Positions 23,963 to 31,842 of a DNA stretch of 44,659 bases are shown in pieces (position 1 is the first letter of the stretch; each line of letters starts with the position of its first letter). Made by a program: the position numbers and the translations under genes. The DNA comes from Collinsella sp. GTDB lineage: Bacteria; Actinomycetota; Coriobacteriia; Coriobacteriales; Coriobacteriaceae. A model generated the notes under the pieces. The model was not told the origin of the DNA. It made no database searches and was given only the letters and a program-made list of their open reading frames with translations. The stretch is taken from assembly GCA_019414265.1 (NCBI GenBank), contig DXMJ01000001.1, forward strand, positions 123,102 through 167,760, read 5' to 3'.

Positions 23963-26900
23963 ATGGCGAACACCCAGAACTATATTAACCACCTGTTGCA
24001 GAACACTGGCATCACGCCGGCGTGCAGCGAAGAAGAGCGCTTGGCTGCCGAAGATATCGCTCAAATTTTCCGCAACCACGGCTTTGATCCCGAGGTGCAG
24101 GAGTTTAATGCTCCCGCGCCGAGCAGGATGGCGTTTGCCGTTACGGGCATTCTGGCATTTGCCGGTGCCCTGCTTATGGGCATCGGTGGCGGTATCGGCT
24201 TAGTCGGCACCCTGTTGGCCATTGTCGGAGCCGTGCTCTATGTGCTCGAGCGAACCGGGCGCCCCGTGATCTCGCGCCTGGGCAAGACGGGCGTGAGCCA
24301 AAATGTCATCGCCTATCACAAGGCCTCTGGTCCGCTTGCCTCTCCGCGCAATCGCCCGGTTGTCGTCGTCGCGCACTATGACTCCCCGCGCGCCGAACTG
24401 CTCGCTCGCGAGCCCTATGCGCCGTACCGAGCGCTGATCGCCAAATTGCTCCCGATTGCCACGATTGCTCCCGCGGCTATTGCCATCCTGCGCATCTTGC
24501 CGCTTCCCGGCGCGTTGAAGGTCCTGCTGTGGATTGTCGCGATCCTTGCCTCCCTCGTGGCGCTCGCCAATGCCGCCAATATCATTTCCAATCGTTTTGT
24601 CCTTCCCTACACGTCCGGCTCGGTTTGCAACAAGTCCTCTGTTGCCGCCATGCTGGGTGTCATGGATAACGTCGCCCCCTATCAGGGCGAGAACGAGTTC
24701 CCTGACGATATTCCGTTTGACACGTATTTTGGCGAGCAGAAGCGTCGCGCCGAGGAGATAGCGCGCGCGGCAGCCGAGTACGCCGCGGCCCAGCAGCAAA
24801 ACGATTACGGCAATACCATCGAGTACGAAGAGCCTGCCTATACCGAGGATGAGTATGGCCAGCCGGTCGCTCCCGAGGGTGAGCAGGGCGAGGCTTTTGA
24901 TGAGCAAATCGATGGATTCGAAGGTGCTTCTGCCGACGAGACCCTGATTGGCGTCATTGCACCCGAGTCCCAGGTCCAAGATATTTCGGCCGAGGAGCCC
25001 GTTGCAGACGAGTCCGCTGCCGAGTCGGCAGAGGAGCCTGCCGCGGCCGAGCAGGCCGAGCCCGAGCCCAAGCTTTATCGCAATGCCGCCGGCAACATCC
25101 GGTTTGGCTCGGATGCCATCCGTGCCCTGGGAATGCTTCCCGAGTCCTGTACACTCGATTACGAAGAGGGCGAGGAGCCGACGTTCGAGCCCGCGCCCCA
25201 GCCCGATCCGGTCGTGGCTGCGCAGCCCGATGAGGCCAATGCCGTCGAGACGGAAGCCGATGCGGAGACTGCTATCGATCCCGCAGCCGGTCTGGACGTC
25301 ATGGCGCCTGCCCCGGCGCCCGAGGAGCTCGATAATACCGAGGACGACTACGATGCGTATCCGCAGCGTGTGTCCTACGAGAGCGACACCGATTTTTCTG
25401 CCGAGCTTCCGGTGACGACGCCCCATGCCGATATCGCTTCCGCGTTTTCTTCGATCGGTGCCAGCGCCTCCCATTTCTTTAAGGGGGCATTCGAAAAGGG
25501 CAAGAAACTCGTTGACGACTTTGAGGAAAAGCGCGCCGCTGCCCGCGAGGCAGCCGAGCGCGAGGCTGCAGCCCAGCAACAGGCGGCCGAGGCCGAGCGC
25601 GAGCGCGCGGCACAGGAATTTGAGCAAAACGACGCCGAGCAGCCGGTATCTGTTGATGTTGCCGACGCCACGACGTCTTTCGAGGCGCCGCAGCCTTCGC
25701 CTGCGGATGTTGCCGGGGAGACGGCGACTTTCGAAACCCAACAGCCGGTCGACAGCACTGTGTCGTTTGATGCCACGATGACGTTTGAGAAGCAGGGCAC
25801 CGCTATCGCCGAGCCCCTTTCCGCTCCTGTCGAGGACGAGCCCGCTGCGCCCGATACGGTCGAGGATCAATCTGTGGCGGAACAGGTCGCTGCGGACAGC
25901 TCCGAGCAAGAGCCTGAGCCCGTGGCCCCCGAAGCTCCGCAGGCGGATGAGTCGAGGCCCTACTCTACGCAGATCTTCACCATGCCCGCGCCGAGTGATC
26001 CCGGCGCCACGGTTGCCAATGCTGCTCCGTCGCAGGCCGAGACGGTCGATGCTCTGATGGCTCAAATCTCGTCTCAGGCGTCGCCGCGCCCGAACATGAA
26101 CGTTCCCGACCCGGCATCCGCGCCGGCTCCCATGCCCTCTGCGTCTCCGCTGGCCTCGGTCCCCGATCCCTCGATGCCTTCGATGCAGCAGGCCAATGTC
26201 GCCTCGCGCACCTCGCTGTTCGACCTTCCCGACCCTTCGGCTCAGGTTAACGATCCCTTCGCGACGGCACAGGGGCCCGAGCCCACATCGGCTCCGGTTG
26301 TTCCCCCCATGCCGGTCAGCTCGGATGTTCAGCCGCTTGAGACTATCTCGGCTCCTGCCGCTCCGGCCGCCAAGCCGCAAAAGCGCGGCTTGGGCGGTCT
26401 GTTCGATCGCAAAAAGAAAAACGAGCAGGACAGCATGAGCGATTGGCTTGGTGTCGAGGATGATTACGACGCCAAGAAGTCTGGTCGCGGTATCGGCTCG
26501 TGGGATAACTTCGAGGATGACGACGACGGCTGGAAGGGCGGTGCCACGTCTTCCGATGGAGCTTCCGCCGAGGATATGCTCGCTGCCGTTGCCTCCATGG
26601 GCGATGACGAGCTGCTTGGCCACGACATCTGGTTTGTGGCTACAGGCGCTTCCGATTGCGACGGCGCCGGCATGAAGGCGTTCCTGGCCGCGCATCGCGA
26701 CAAGCTCCGCGGCGTGTTCTTTATCAACCTTGAGTCCATTGGTGCCGGTAGGCTTTCGGTCGTGACGGTCGAGGGCGAGCAGCAGCTGCTCAAGGGTGAC
26801 CGACGCATCATGAACTTGGTCAACAAGGTGTGCAAGTCGTTCCATGTCGATTGCGGTGCATTTGAGATGCCCTATGCCAAGACCGATGCCTATGCTGCTC

Positions 26901-27052
26901 TCGAGGCAAGCCGACGCGCCCTTACCATTGCCGGCGTCGACGGCCCACGTTTGGCATGCGCTCACACTGAGGACGATCTGCCGTACAACGTCAATCCGAC
27001 AAATATCGCTACGGTGTCCGAGGTCGTGACCGAGGTCATTCGTCGTTCGTAG
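23963..27052 (+). CDS. Membrane M28-type peptidase homologue split by a long low-complexity insert
   Basis: A 1029-residue protein. Residues 56-96 hold two hydrophobic segments. VVVVAHYDSPR (133-143) matches the first zinc motif (H138, D140) of M28 aminopeptidases. Residues 163-208 hold two more hydrophobic segments. GSVCNKSSVAAMLG (219-232) aligns with the M28 motif G-x-x-D-N-x-S-G, but Cys222 replaces the bridging Asp. Residues about 240-880 are acidic, Pro/Ala/Glu-rich low complexity. The C-terminal half resumes with IWFVATGASDCDG (889-901, where the Glu-Glu pair is expected), FINLESIG (E924 for the usual Asp) and AHTEDD (H1001). The metal site is therefore incomplete and activity is doubtful. 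ATG 23963 follows GTGGAG. A small membrane protein gene follows. Confidence 0.75.
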   Translation: MANTQNYINHLLQNTGITPACSEEERLAAEDIAQIFRNHGFDPEVQEFNAPAPSRMAFAVTGILAFAGALLMGIGGGIGLVGTLLAIVGAVLYVLERTGRPVISRLGKTGVSQNVIAYHKASGPLASPRNRPVVVVAHYDSPRAELLAREPYAPYRALIAKLLPIATIAPAAIAILRILPLPGALKVLLWIVAILASLVALANAANIISNRFVLPYTSGSVCNKSSVAAMLGVMDNVAPYQGENEFPDDIPFDTYFGEQKRRAEEIARAAAEYAAAQQQNDYGNTIEYEEPAYTEDEYGQPVAPEGEQGEAFDEQIDGFEGASADETLIGVIAPESQVQDISAEEPVADESAAESAEEPAAAEQAEPEPKLYRNAAGNIRFGSDAIRALGMLPESCTLDYEEGEEPTFEPAPQPDPVVAAQPDEANAVETEADAETAIDPAAGLDVMAPAPAPEELDNTEDDYDAYPQRVSYESDTDFSAELPVTTPHADIASAFSSIGASASHFFKGAFEKGKKLVDDFEEKRAAAREAAEREAAAQQQAAEAERERAAQEFEQNDAEQPVSVDVADATTSFEAPQPSPADVAGETATFETQQPVDSTVSFDATMTFEKQGTAIAEPLSAPVEDEPAAPDTVEDQSVAEQVAADSSEQEPEPVAPEAPQADESRPYSTQIFTMPAPSDPGATVANAAPSQAETVDALMAQISSQASPRPNMNVPDPASAPAPMPSASPLASVPDPSMPSMQQANVASRTSLFDLPDPSAQVNDPFATAQGPEPTSAPVVPPMPVSSDVQPLETISAPAAPAAKPQKRGLGGLFDRKKKNEQDSMSDWLGVEDDYDAKKSGRGIGSWDNFEDDDDGWKGGATSSDGASAEDMLAAVASMGDDELLGHDIWFVATGASDCDGAGMKAFLAAHRDKLRGVFFINLESIGAGRLSVVTVEGEQQLLKGDRRIMNLVNKVCKSFHVDCGAFEMPYAKTDAYAALEASRRALTIAGVDGPRLACAHTEDDLPYNVNPTNIATVSEVVTEVIRRS

Positions 27053-27073
27053 GTTGACCTATAAGGAGTCTGC

Positions 27074-27292
27074 GTGTTTTCGTACATCAAGCGCCACTGG
27101 CCCGTCTATCTCATCTTGGTCCTGATCGCCATTGTCCTTGGTTTCGGGGCCGCGTATATCGTGGGCGTTAAAGGCTCAACGCCTGAGTCCACGATTAGCG
27201 AAGAAGTGGAGCACGAGCAGAGTTTGGGAGCCGATGGCATCTCCGAGTCCGATCAAGCGCTCATCGACGGTGGGTCTGCATCTGGGGAATAG
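27074..27292 (+). CDS. Small single-pass membrane protein (hypothetical)
   Basis: A 72-residue protein starting at GTG after AAGGAG. One membrane helix (about 8-32, VYLILVLIAIVLGFGAAYIV) is followed by an acidic tail exposed outside or inside the cell. It lies 21 nt after the M28-like gene and shares its terminator, so the two are likely co-expressed. No family recognised. Confidence 0.75.
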   Translation: MFSYIKRHWPVYLILVLIAIVLGFGAAYIVGVKGSTPESTISEEVEHEQSLGADGISESDQALIDGGSASGE

Positions 27293-27313
27293 CCATTTCG
27301 CCACGAACGAATA

Positions 27314-27348
27314 AGAGGCGAGCCGGGAGACGGGCTCGCCTCTTTTTT
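27314..27348 (+). terminator. Rho-independent terminator
   Basis: An 11-bp perfect stem AGAGGCGAGCC (27314-27324 with 27333-27343) with an 8-nt loop is followed by TTTTT. It ends the M28-like operon and, read in reverse, also lies just after the convergent adhesin gene. Confidence 0.9.
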
Positions 27349-27354
27349 ATTGCG

Positions 27355-30300
27355 TCAGCGACGTTTTGACGCCAGCTTTAGATGGGCAAACCAGATTGCC
27401 GCGGCGCCGGAGGTCACGAAGGCGGTGAGGCAGGCGGCAATGGGAAGGGAGCCCGTTGCCGGTAAATCTTGCGGCATGGCGCATCGCTGGATGACGCGAT
27501 CCTCGTCATGTGATTCAAGGTTGCTACCGCCGCCATTGCGACAGAGGTCAACGCGAGCGCTGTTGGCGAGTGCGGTCTGAGGCGTGTAAGACGACGCGGC
27601 CTGCATATGGATGACGGCACCGTGAATATCCGAGTCAAGGACGGCGCTCACATCATCAAGGTCGTCATGCTCGTCTTTGAGGTCCTCGCGGGTCCAAGAT
27701 TCTGCAGCGCCTCTTGTCGTGAAGTCGGCCGATACGGCCCCGTACTCAAGACGAATGCCCGTGACGGCGGTATCGTCCAAAAGAGCGAGCTCTTTTGCCT
27801 CGAGGGTGACCGACTCCGTTGTTGGGATATCGGCTTTCCAAAGATGCCAATCGCCGTAATCGACCATGCGCAAATCGTCACCTAGGAGCTTTTTGACCTC
27901 GTCCGTTTCGAGCCAGGGGTTGTCATGCCCGTCGCTGAGCGTTGCATTGGTCTGTTCGCCCGTATCGATACTTCCCACTGGAGACGTTCGATACCACACG
28001 TTGCAAAGACCGTCGATGTCCCCGGTCGCGACAGGGGTTTCGATGGCGATGAGTTTGGCAGTGCCTTCCTTGGCGCATTCGAGATCGTCAGTGATGGTGA
28101 ATTCATCAACCCAGGTATTCGACTCATTTTTAGCATCGAGCGTATAAGAGAAGGAGCCGTCCGCATCGGATTGTGCCACGGCTCGGTTTTTGCCATCGCC
28201 GTTGGCGACGAGACCCTTACCGATAGGGCGGGCGATCTCTTGCCGCTTGTCGACTCTGCCCTCGATCTCGATGGGTGCGTCCTTCATGGTTACCGTCTGC
28301 ACTTCTCCTGTGGCCTTAATTTCAAACGTCATGTCTTCGGCAAGGTCGTAAGTGCGCGGGGGCATCACTTCGCACAGGGTGTAGGTGCCGGGCAAAAGAT
28401 GCTCGATGCGATGCGGTTTGTCAGAGGAGGTCCAAGCGTCAATTTCGGTTCCGTCGGCACCGTGGAGGGAGAGCCGGGCGCCTTCCACTTCTTGTTTGCC
28501 GGTCAAATCTACTTTGGGGATGTCGATTTTGGTGTAGTCGTTAGAAACATCGAGGTGCGCATTGATCACGGGTGTTTCCTGACCGGCATACGACAGCTCG
28601 ACGGTGTGGACGCTTTGGTCGAGCAGGTAACCTTCGGGTGCCTGCACCTCGATTACCTCATAGGTGGCGGTTCCGCACCCCAGTGAAAGATGAGTCGCGC
28701 ACGCAAATCCCCGCTCGTCGGTCGTGATGGATGTGACGGTTTCGCCGTCCAGGGCAGCAATGCTGCCGTCGGGGCGCACGATATCGCCCGCGGCACGGAT
28801 ATCAAAAACAGCACCGGCAAGGGCGCGCCCACCTACGGCATCGTTCTTGACGATCTCGATGCTTCCTGTTGCCGCGTCGTCGTAAAACGAGGCGACCGCG
28901 ACGGGCGTTAAGTTCATGTCGGCGGGAATCGTTATCTCCAGATCTTCACCAACAAGATACGGTTCCTTGGCGGAAGTCTCTCGTATGTAATACGTGCCCG
29001 GGTTAAGCGATTCGGGCAGGGTGACGGTGCCGGTTTCATCGGTCGTAAAGGTATTCATAACGGTATGGGCGGGATGCCAGGATGTTTGCGAGATGGGCTC
29101 ACGGTCGCCATTGAGCAGCTGAAAGGTGAACCCAGCGCGTGGTACGGCGTTGCCGGTCTGAGCATCGCGCTTCACGATTTGAAGATGTGTCGACAGGGCG
29201 TGGTTGTCTACGATGTACTGAAGCTCTGCGCCGTCCGTGATCTGCTCTGCTGTGATAGTCCATTCCCCTGCCTGCTTAAAGCCGTCGGGCACAGTGTCGA
29301 CAACCTCACGAATGGTGTAGCCGGCACGGTCATACGGTATGGTTCCGCTGACGCCATCGGGGCGCTCTCCTGCGCCAAACCATGCTCCGGCCTGGTCTTT
29401 GGTCGATGCGAAGCCGTAGATATTGGTGGTCAGCGTTCCAACAACCTGCTGCGAAGTGTTGCTTGCCACTTCAAAGACCACGCCTTCCGCCGGCTGCTCT
29501 ACACCAGATTCGTCACTATTACCGCAGTCCTTGAACTTTGAAATCTCGAGGTCAAAAGCGATGGGGATGTTGGGGATGCGACGCTCGAGTTCAACGACGC
29601 CCGCGTCTCCGAGCTGGTCGGCACCGATGGTATAGCTCCAGGTTTCATCGGAGGGCAGATAACCCTCGGGAGCTCTCGACTCATAGATGCTAAAGGTGCC
29701 CAGGGGGATGTCGGTAAGTGTTGCCCGCCCGTCCTCATCCGTTGTGAGGGTGTGCGACCAGCCCGGAGTAGACTGTGAGACGCAGGTGAACTCAGCACCG
29801 GCAAGTGACGCACCGACTTGAGGACCTGCCCCTGTCGCGGCATCGACCTTTGCGATGCGCAGGGTAATGGTACCGGGCTGCTCATCGATGACGACATTTC
29901 CGCCGTCATTGCCGGTGGAAAAGGCGATGCGGTCACTCCTGGGGATATAACCCGCTGGAGCTTTGGTTTCGACCAGATAATATGCCGTATTGGGCAAAAG
30001 TGTCGCCTGTGCGCGACCGCTGCTGTCCATCTGGATGCTGCCGACACGCTTGTCGCCGGCGCTCTCATAGATGTCGAACCTCGCTCCGTCGAGCCTATAG
30101 GCATCGTTTTCGCTCGTGATGGCGGCGTTGGCTGACTGTTTTTGGAAGGATGCGGAGACGGCCGGGAGCACGTAGAGCATGTCTTGACGCTTGCTGCCGC
30201 CCGACACAGTTCCCAAATAGCGCCGCGCGCGATGCGGTGCGGCTTTAATGCTTCCCGACTTGGCGCTGTCGTGGAGCCAGCGCGCTGCGGCAACGACCTC

Positions 30301-30786
30301 ATTGTCGCCGGAAAAGTTTCCGCTCTTTGTGACGCCCTGGGCGGTTGTATATGAGAATGATCCGTCGGTATGGGTGGTGCCGTTGAGCATCCAGACGGCA
30401 AGTTGGGTTGCGGCGCGTGCTCGATCGGGGGACAGGTTATGCCCGCCAAAGGATGTGGCGGTGGGGTAGCCATGGCAGATGATGGCCGCGAATTCGTCTT
30501 CGAGCCATACCCAGCCCTGATTGTAGGTGAGCCAGGGTCCGCCCGGTGTGCTGGGGCCAAATCGGTCCTGGTTCATGCAATAGGCAATCGAAGAATCCTG
30601 CGCCTCGTATTTACCAACTCCAAAAGGACCGCATTCATTGCTGATAGTGCGGAATCCGAGTGATTCGTAACCGTCGACGGCGAGCGCGGCATCCGGTGTC
30701 ATGCAGCCTAAAAGTAAAACGAGGACTAGGAGCAGCGATCCTGCTGTGATTGCGCTGTGGACAGAGTGCGTGGGTGCATTGGACAT
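27355..30786 (-). CDS. LPXTG-anchored thioester/CnaB (SpaA-type) surface adhesin
   Basis: A 1143-residue secreted wall protein. The signal region 11-36 is hydrophobic (ends DAALAVD) and also contains a lipobox-like LLGC at residue 28. A thioester domain follows, with YCMN (C70) and ATQLAVW (Q128), the Cys-Gln pair that forms the covalent bait bond. About six CnaB/SpaA-like repeats follow (about 205-820), each with the isopeptide Glu in a Y-x-x-x-E motif (for example YYLVETKAPAGY near 272 and YEVIEVQAPEGYLL near 714). After a larger C-terminal domain come LPATG (1108-1112), a membrane helix and a basic tail, the sortase signal. No sortase gene is in the window. AAGGAG precedes the ATG. Likely role: adhesion to host tissue or diet-derived surfaces. 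Confidence 0.9.
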   Translation of the reverse strand: MSNAPTHSVHSAITAGSLLLVLVLLLGCMTPDAALAVDGYESLGFRTISNECGPFGVGKYEAQDSSIAYCMNQDRFGPSTPGGPWLTYNQGWVWLEDEFAAIICHGYPTATSFGGHNLSPDRARAATQLAVWMLNGTTHTDGSFSYTTAQGVTKSGNFSGDNEVVAAARWLHDSAKSGSIKAAPHRARRYLGTVSGGSKRQDMLYVLPAVSASFQKQSANAAITSENDAYRLDGARFDIYESAGDKRVGSIQMDSSGRAQATLLPNTAYYLVETKAPAGYIPRSDRIAFSTGNDGGNVVIDEQPGTITLRIAKVDAATGAGPQVGASLAGAEFTCVSQSTPGWSHTLTTDEDGRATLTDIPLGTFSIYESRAPEGYLPSDETWSYTIGADQLGDAGVVELERRIPNIPIAFDLEISKFKDCGNSDESGVEQPAEGVVFEVASNTSQQVVGTLTTNIYGFASTKDQAGAWFGAGERPDGVSGTIPYDRAGYTIREVVDTVPDGFKQAGEWTITAEQITDGAELQYIVDNHALSTHLQIVKRDAQTGNAVPRAGFTFQLLNGDREPISQTSWHPAHTVMNTFTTDETGTVTLPESLNPGTYYIRETSAKEPYLVGEDLEITIPADMNLTPVAVASFYDDAATGSIEIVKNDAVGGRALAGAVFDIRAAGDIVRPDGSIAALDGETVTSITTDERGFACATHLSLGCGTATYEVIEVQAPEGYLLDQSVHTVELSYAGQETPVINAHLDVSNDYTKIDIPKVDLTGKQEVEGARLSLHGADGTEIDAWTSSDKPHRIEHLLPGTYTLCEVMPPRTYDLAEDMTFEIKATGEVQTVTMKDAPIEIEGRVDKRQEIARPIGKGLVANGDGKNRAVAQSDADGSFSYTLDAKNESNTWVDEFTITDDLECAKEGTAKLIAIETPVATGDIDGLCNVWYRTSPVGSIDTGEQTNATLSDGHDNPWLETDEVKKLLGDDLRMVDYGDWHLWKADIPTTESVTLEAKELALLDDTAVTGIRLEYGAVSADFTTRGAAESWTREDLKDEHDDLDDVSAVLDSDIHGAVIHMQAASSYTPQTALANSARVDLCRNGGGSNLESHDEDRVIQRCAMPQDLPATGSLPIAACLTAFVTSGAAAIWFAHLKLASKRR

Positions 30787-31040
30787 GGCTGCTCCTTATC
30801 CCTCGTGCGCCGCACGGGGAGGCCGCGGCGCGTAGGATGAGGCTATCCCCAAGGTTCATGCGGGTAAGTACCGGAACCTGACCAAATGCTTGCCCGATAT
30901 CTGGCAAATGGCGCCTACGAAAGACAATGGAATTAATCTGCAGGTAGACAACGGTAAATAGAGGAACGTACAGGTCCCTATCTCCACAATTGGCCTATTT
31001 TTAGGACGATTCTCCACAGCTAAAACAAGCATCGTCACCC
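30787..31040. other. Intergenic gap between the adhesin and tRNA-Gly
   Basis: No gene is supported. It must hold the leftward adhesin promoter, which I could not assign confidently. TCTCCACA occurs twice (about 30981 and 31011); its meaning is unknown. The tRNA-Gly promoter begins at 31041. Confidence 0.5.
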
Positions 31041-31070
31041 TTGTATCGAACAAGACAACCGCGTTATACT
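31041..31070 (+). promoter_or_regulatory. tRNA-Gly promoter
   Basis: TTGTAT (31041-31046), an 18-bp spacer and TATACT (31065-31070), 13 bp before the tRNA. Confidence 0.75.
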
Positions 31071-31083
31071 ATCCCCCACATAT

Positions 31084-31158
31084 GCGGGCATCGCCAAGTG
31101 GTAAGGCATCAGCTTCCCAAGCTGACACTCGCGGGTTCGAGTCCCGTTGCCCGCTCCA
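31084..31158 (+). tRNA. tRNA-Gly (anticodon CCC)
   Basis: The acceptor stem GCGGGCA/TGCCCGC pairs perfectly (31084-31090 with 31148-31154). The anticodon loop is TTCCCAA, giving anticodon CCC. The T-arm is GCGGGTTCGAGTCCCG. CCA is encoded (31156-31158). The last 18 bases (31141-31158) reappear three times in the repeats downstream. Confidence 0.97.
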
Positions 31159-31170
31159 GAAAAAGTAAAA

Positions 31171-31202
31171 GCACGACACCGTTCCGGTGCCGTGCTTTTT
31201 TC
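31171..31202 (+). terminator. tRNA-Gly terminator
   Basis: GCACGACACCG pairs with CGGTGCCGTGC with one mismatch and is followed by six T residues. Confidence 0.85.
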
Positions 31203-31209
31203 AATAAAG

Positions 31210-31298
31210 TGCCGGGACTCGAACCCGACAGGGTGCGAGCGTAAAGCAAACGCGAAGCGTTTGTAGCGAGCAGGCGAAGGCGCCGGCAGGCGCCTGAA
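31210..31298. repeat. Hairpin-rich head of the tRNA-Gly tail element
   Basis: It begins with CCGGGACTCGAACCCG, an inverted T-arm-like word, then short GC hairpins: CAAACGC-GAA-GCGTTTG (about 31247-31263) and GGCGCC-GGCA-GGCGCC (about 31279-31294). The element after tRNA-Lys has the same order of parts. No coding function is credible. Confidence 0.7.
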
Positions 31299-31429
31299 GC
31301 CGGTGCGGATTTGCGAAGCAAATACGCGGATGTCCCGTTGCCCGCTCCATCGAGCACAGGGGACCTCGGGAACGTCGAGTCCAACCCGCTTTGCCCGTGC
31401 AGGTGCGCAAACCAGGTCTGCCGACCGCA
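31299..31429 (+). repeat. 131-bp tandem repeat, unit 1
   Basis: A 51-bp core (31299-31349) contains the hairpin ATTTGC-GAA-GCAAAT and ends in GTCCCGTTGCCCGCTCCA, the exact last 18 bases of tRNA-Gly including CCA. An 80-bp spacer follows. Unit 2 is identical over all 131 bases. Confidence 0.95.
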
Positions 31430-31560
31430 GCCGGTGCGGATTTGCGAAGCAAATACGCGGATGTCCCGTTGCCCGCTCCATCGAGCACAGGGGACCTCGG
31501 GAACGTCGAGTCCAACCCGCTTTGCCCGTGCAGGTGCGCAAACCAGGTCTGCCGACCGCA
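31430..31560 (+). repeat. 131-bp tandem repeat, unit 2
   Basis: Identical to unit 1. The core is 31430-31480 with the tRNA-Gly tail at 31463-31480. Confidence 0.95.
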
Positions 31561-31740
31561 GCCGGTGCGGATTTGCGAAGCAAATACGCGGATGTCCCGT
31601 TGCCCGCTCCACCGGGCACGGGAGACGCGGGGACGGCCAATTCAACAAAGTTTTCCCCACCGTCTCCGCGAATCCGATAGGCGACCGCAGCCGGTGCGGA
31701 TTTGCGAAGCAAATACGCGGACGTCCCCATGGCCGCTCTT
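31561..31740 (+). repeat. Tandem repeat units 3 and 4 (diverged)
   Basis: The third core (31561-31611) is identical to the others and again ends in the tRNA tail. Its spacer is different (31612-31689) and contains the complementary words GGAGACG and CGTCTCC, but ends in the same GCGACCGCA-type junction. The fourth core (31690-31740) keeps the hairpin, but its tail has decayed (GTCCCCATGGCCGCTCTT). Confidence 0.9.
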
Positions 31741-31842
31741 GCGGCAAAATGTTAGGTTAATGCCTGCTGCCCATACTTGCACCTACGCACGGTACAATGG
31801 TTAAGTTACGACCAACGTGCCAATAGCCAAAAAGGAGCCGCT

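Noticed and set aside
24200..26965. 921-codon open frame antisense to the M28-like gene
   Set aside because: Arg/Gly/Leu-rich and featureless; it arises from the biased codons of the low-complexity insert on the other strand.
31299..31740. CRISPR array
   Set aside because: Units are 131 bp with identical spacers, end in a tRNA tail, and no cas genes are present.
31035..31747. Overlapping frames with repeats such as FANPHRLRS in the tRNA-Gly tail region
   Set aside because: They are translations of the tandem DNA repeat and of antisense tRNA sequence, with no start signals.
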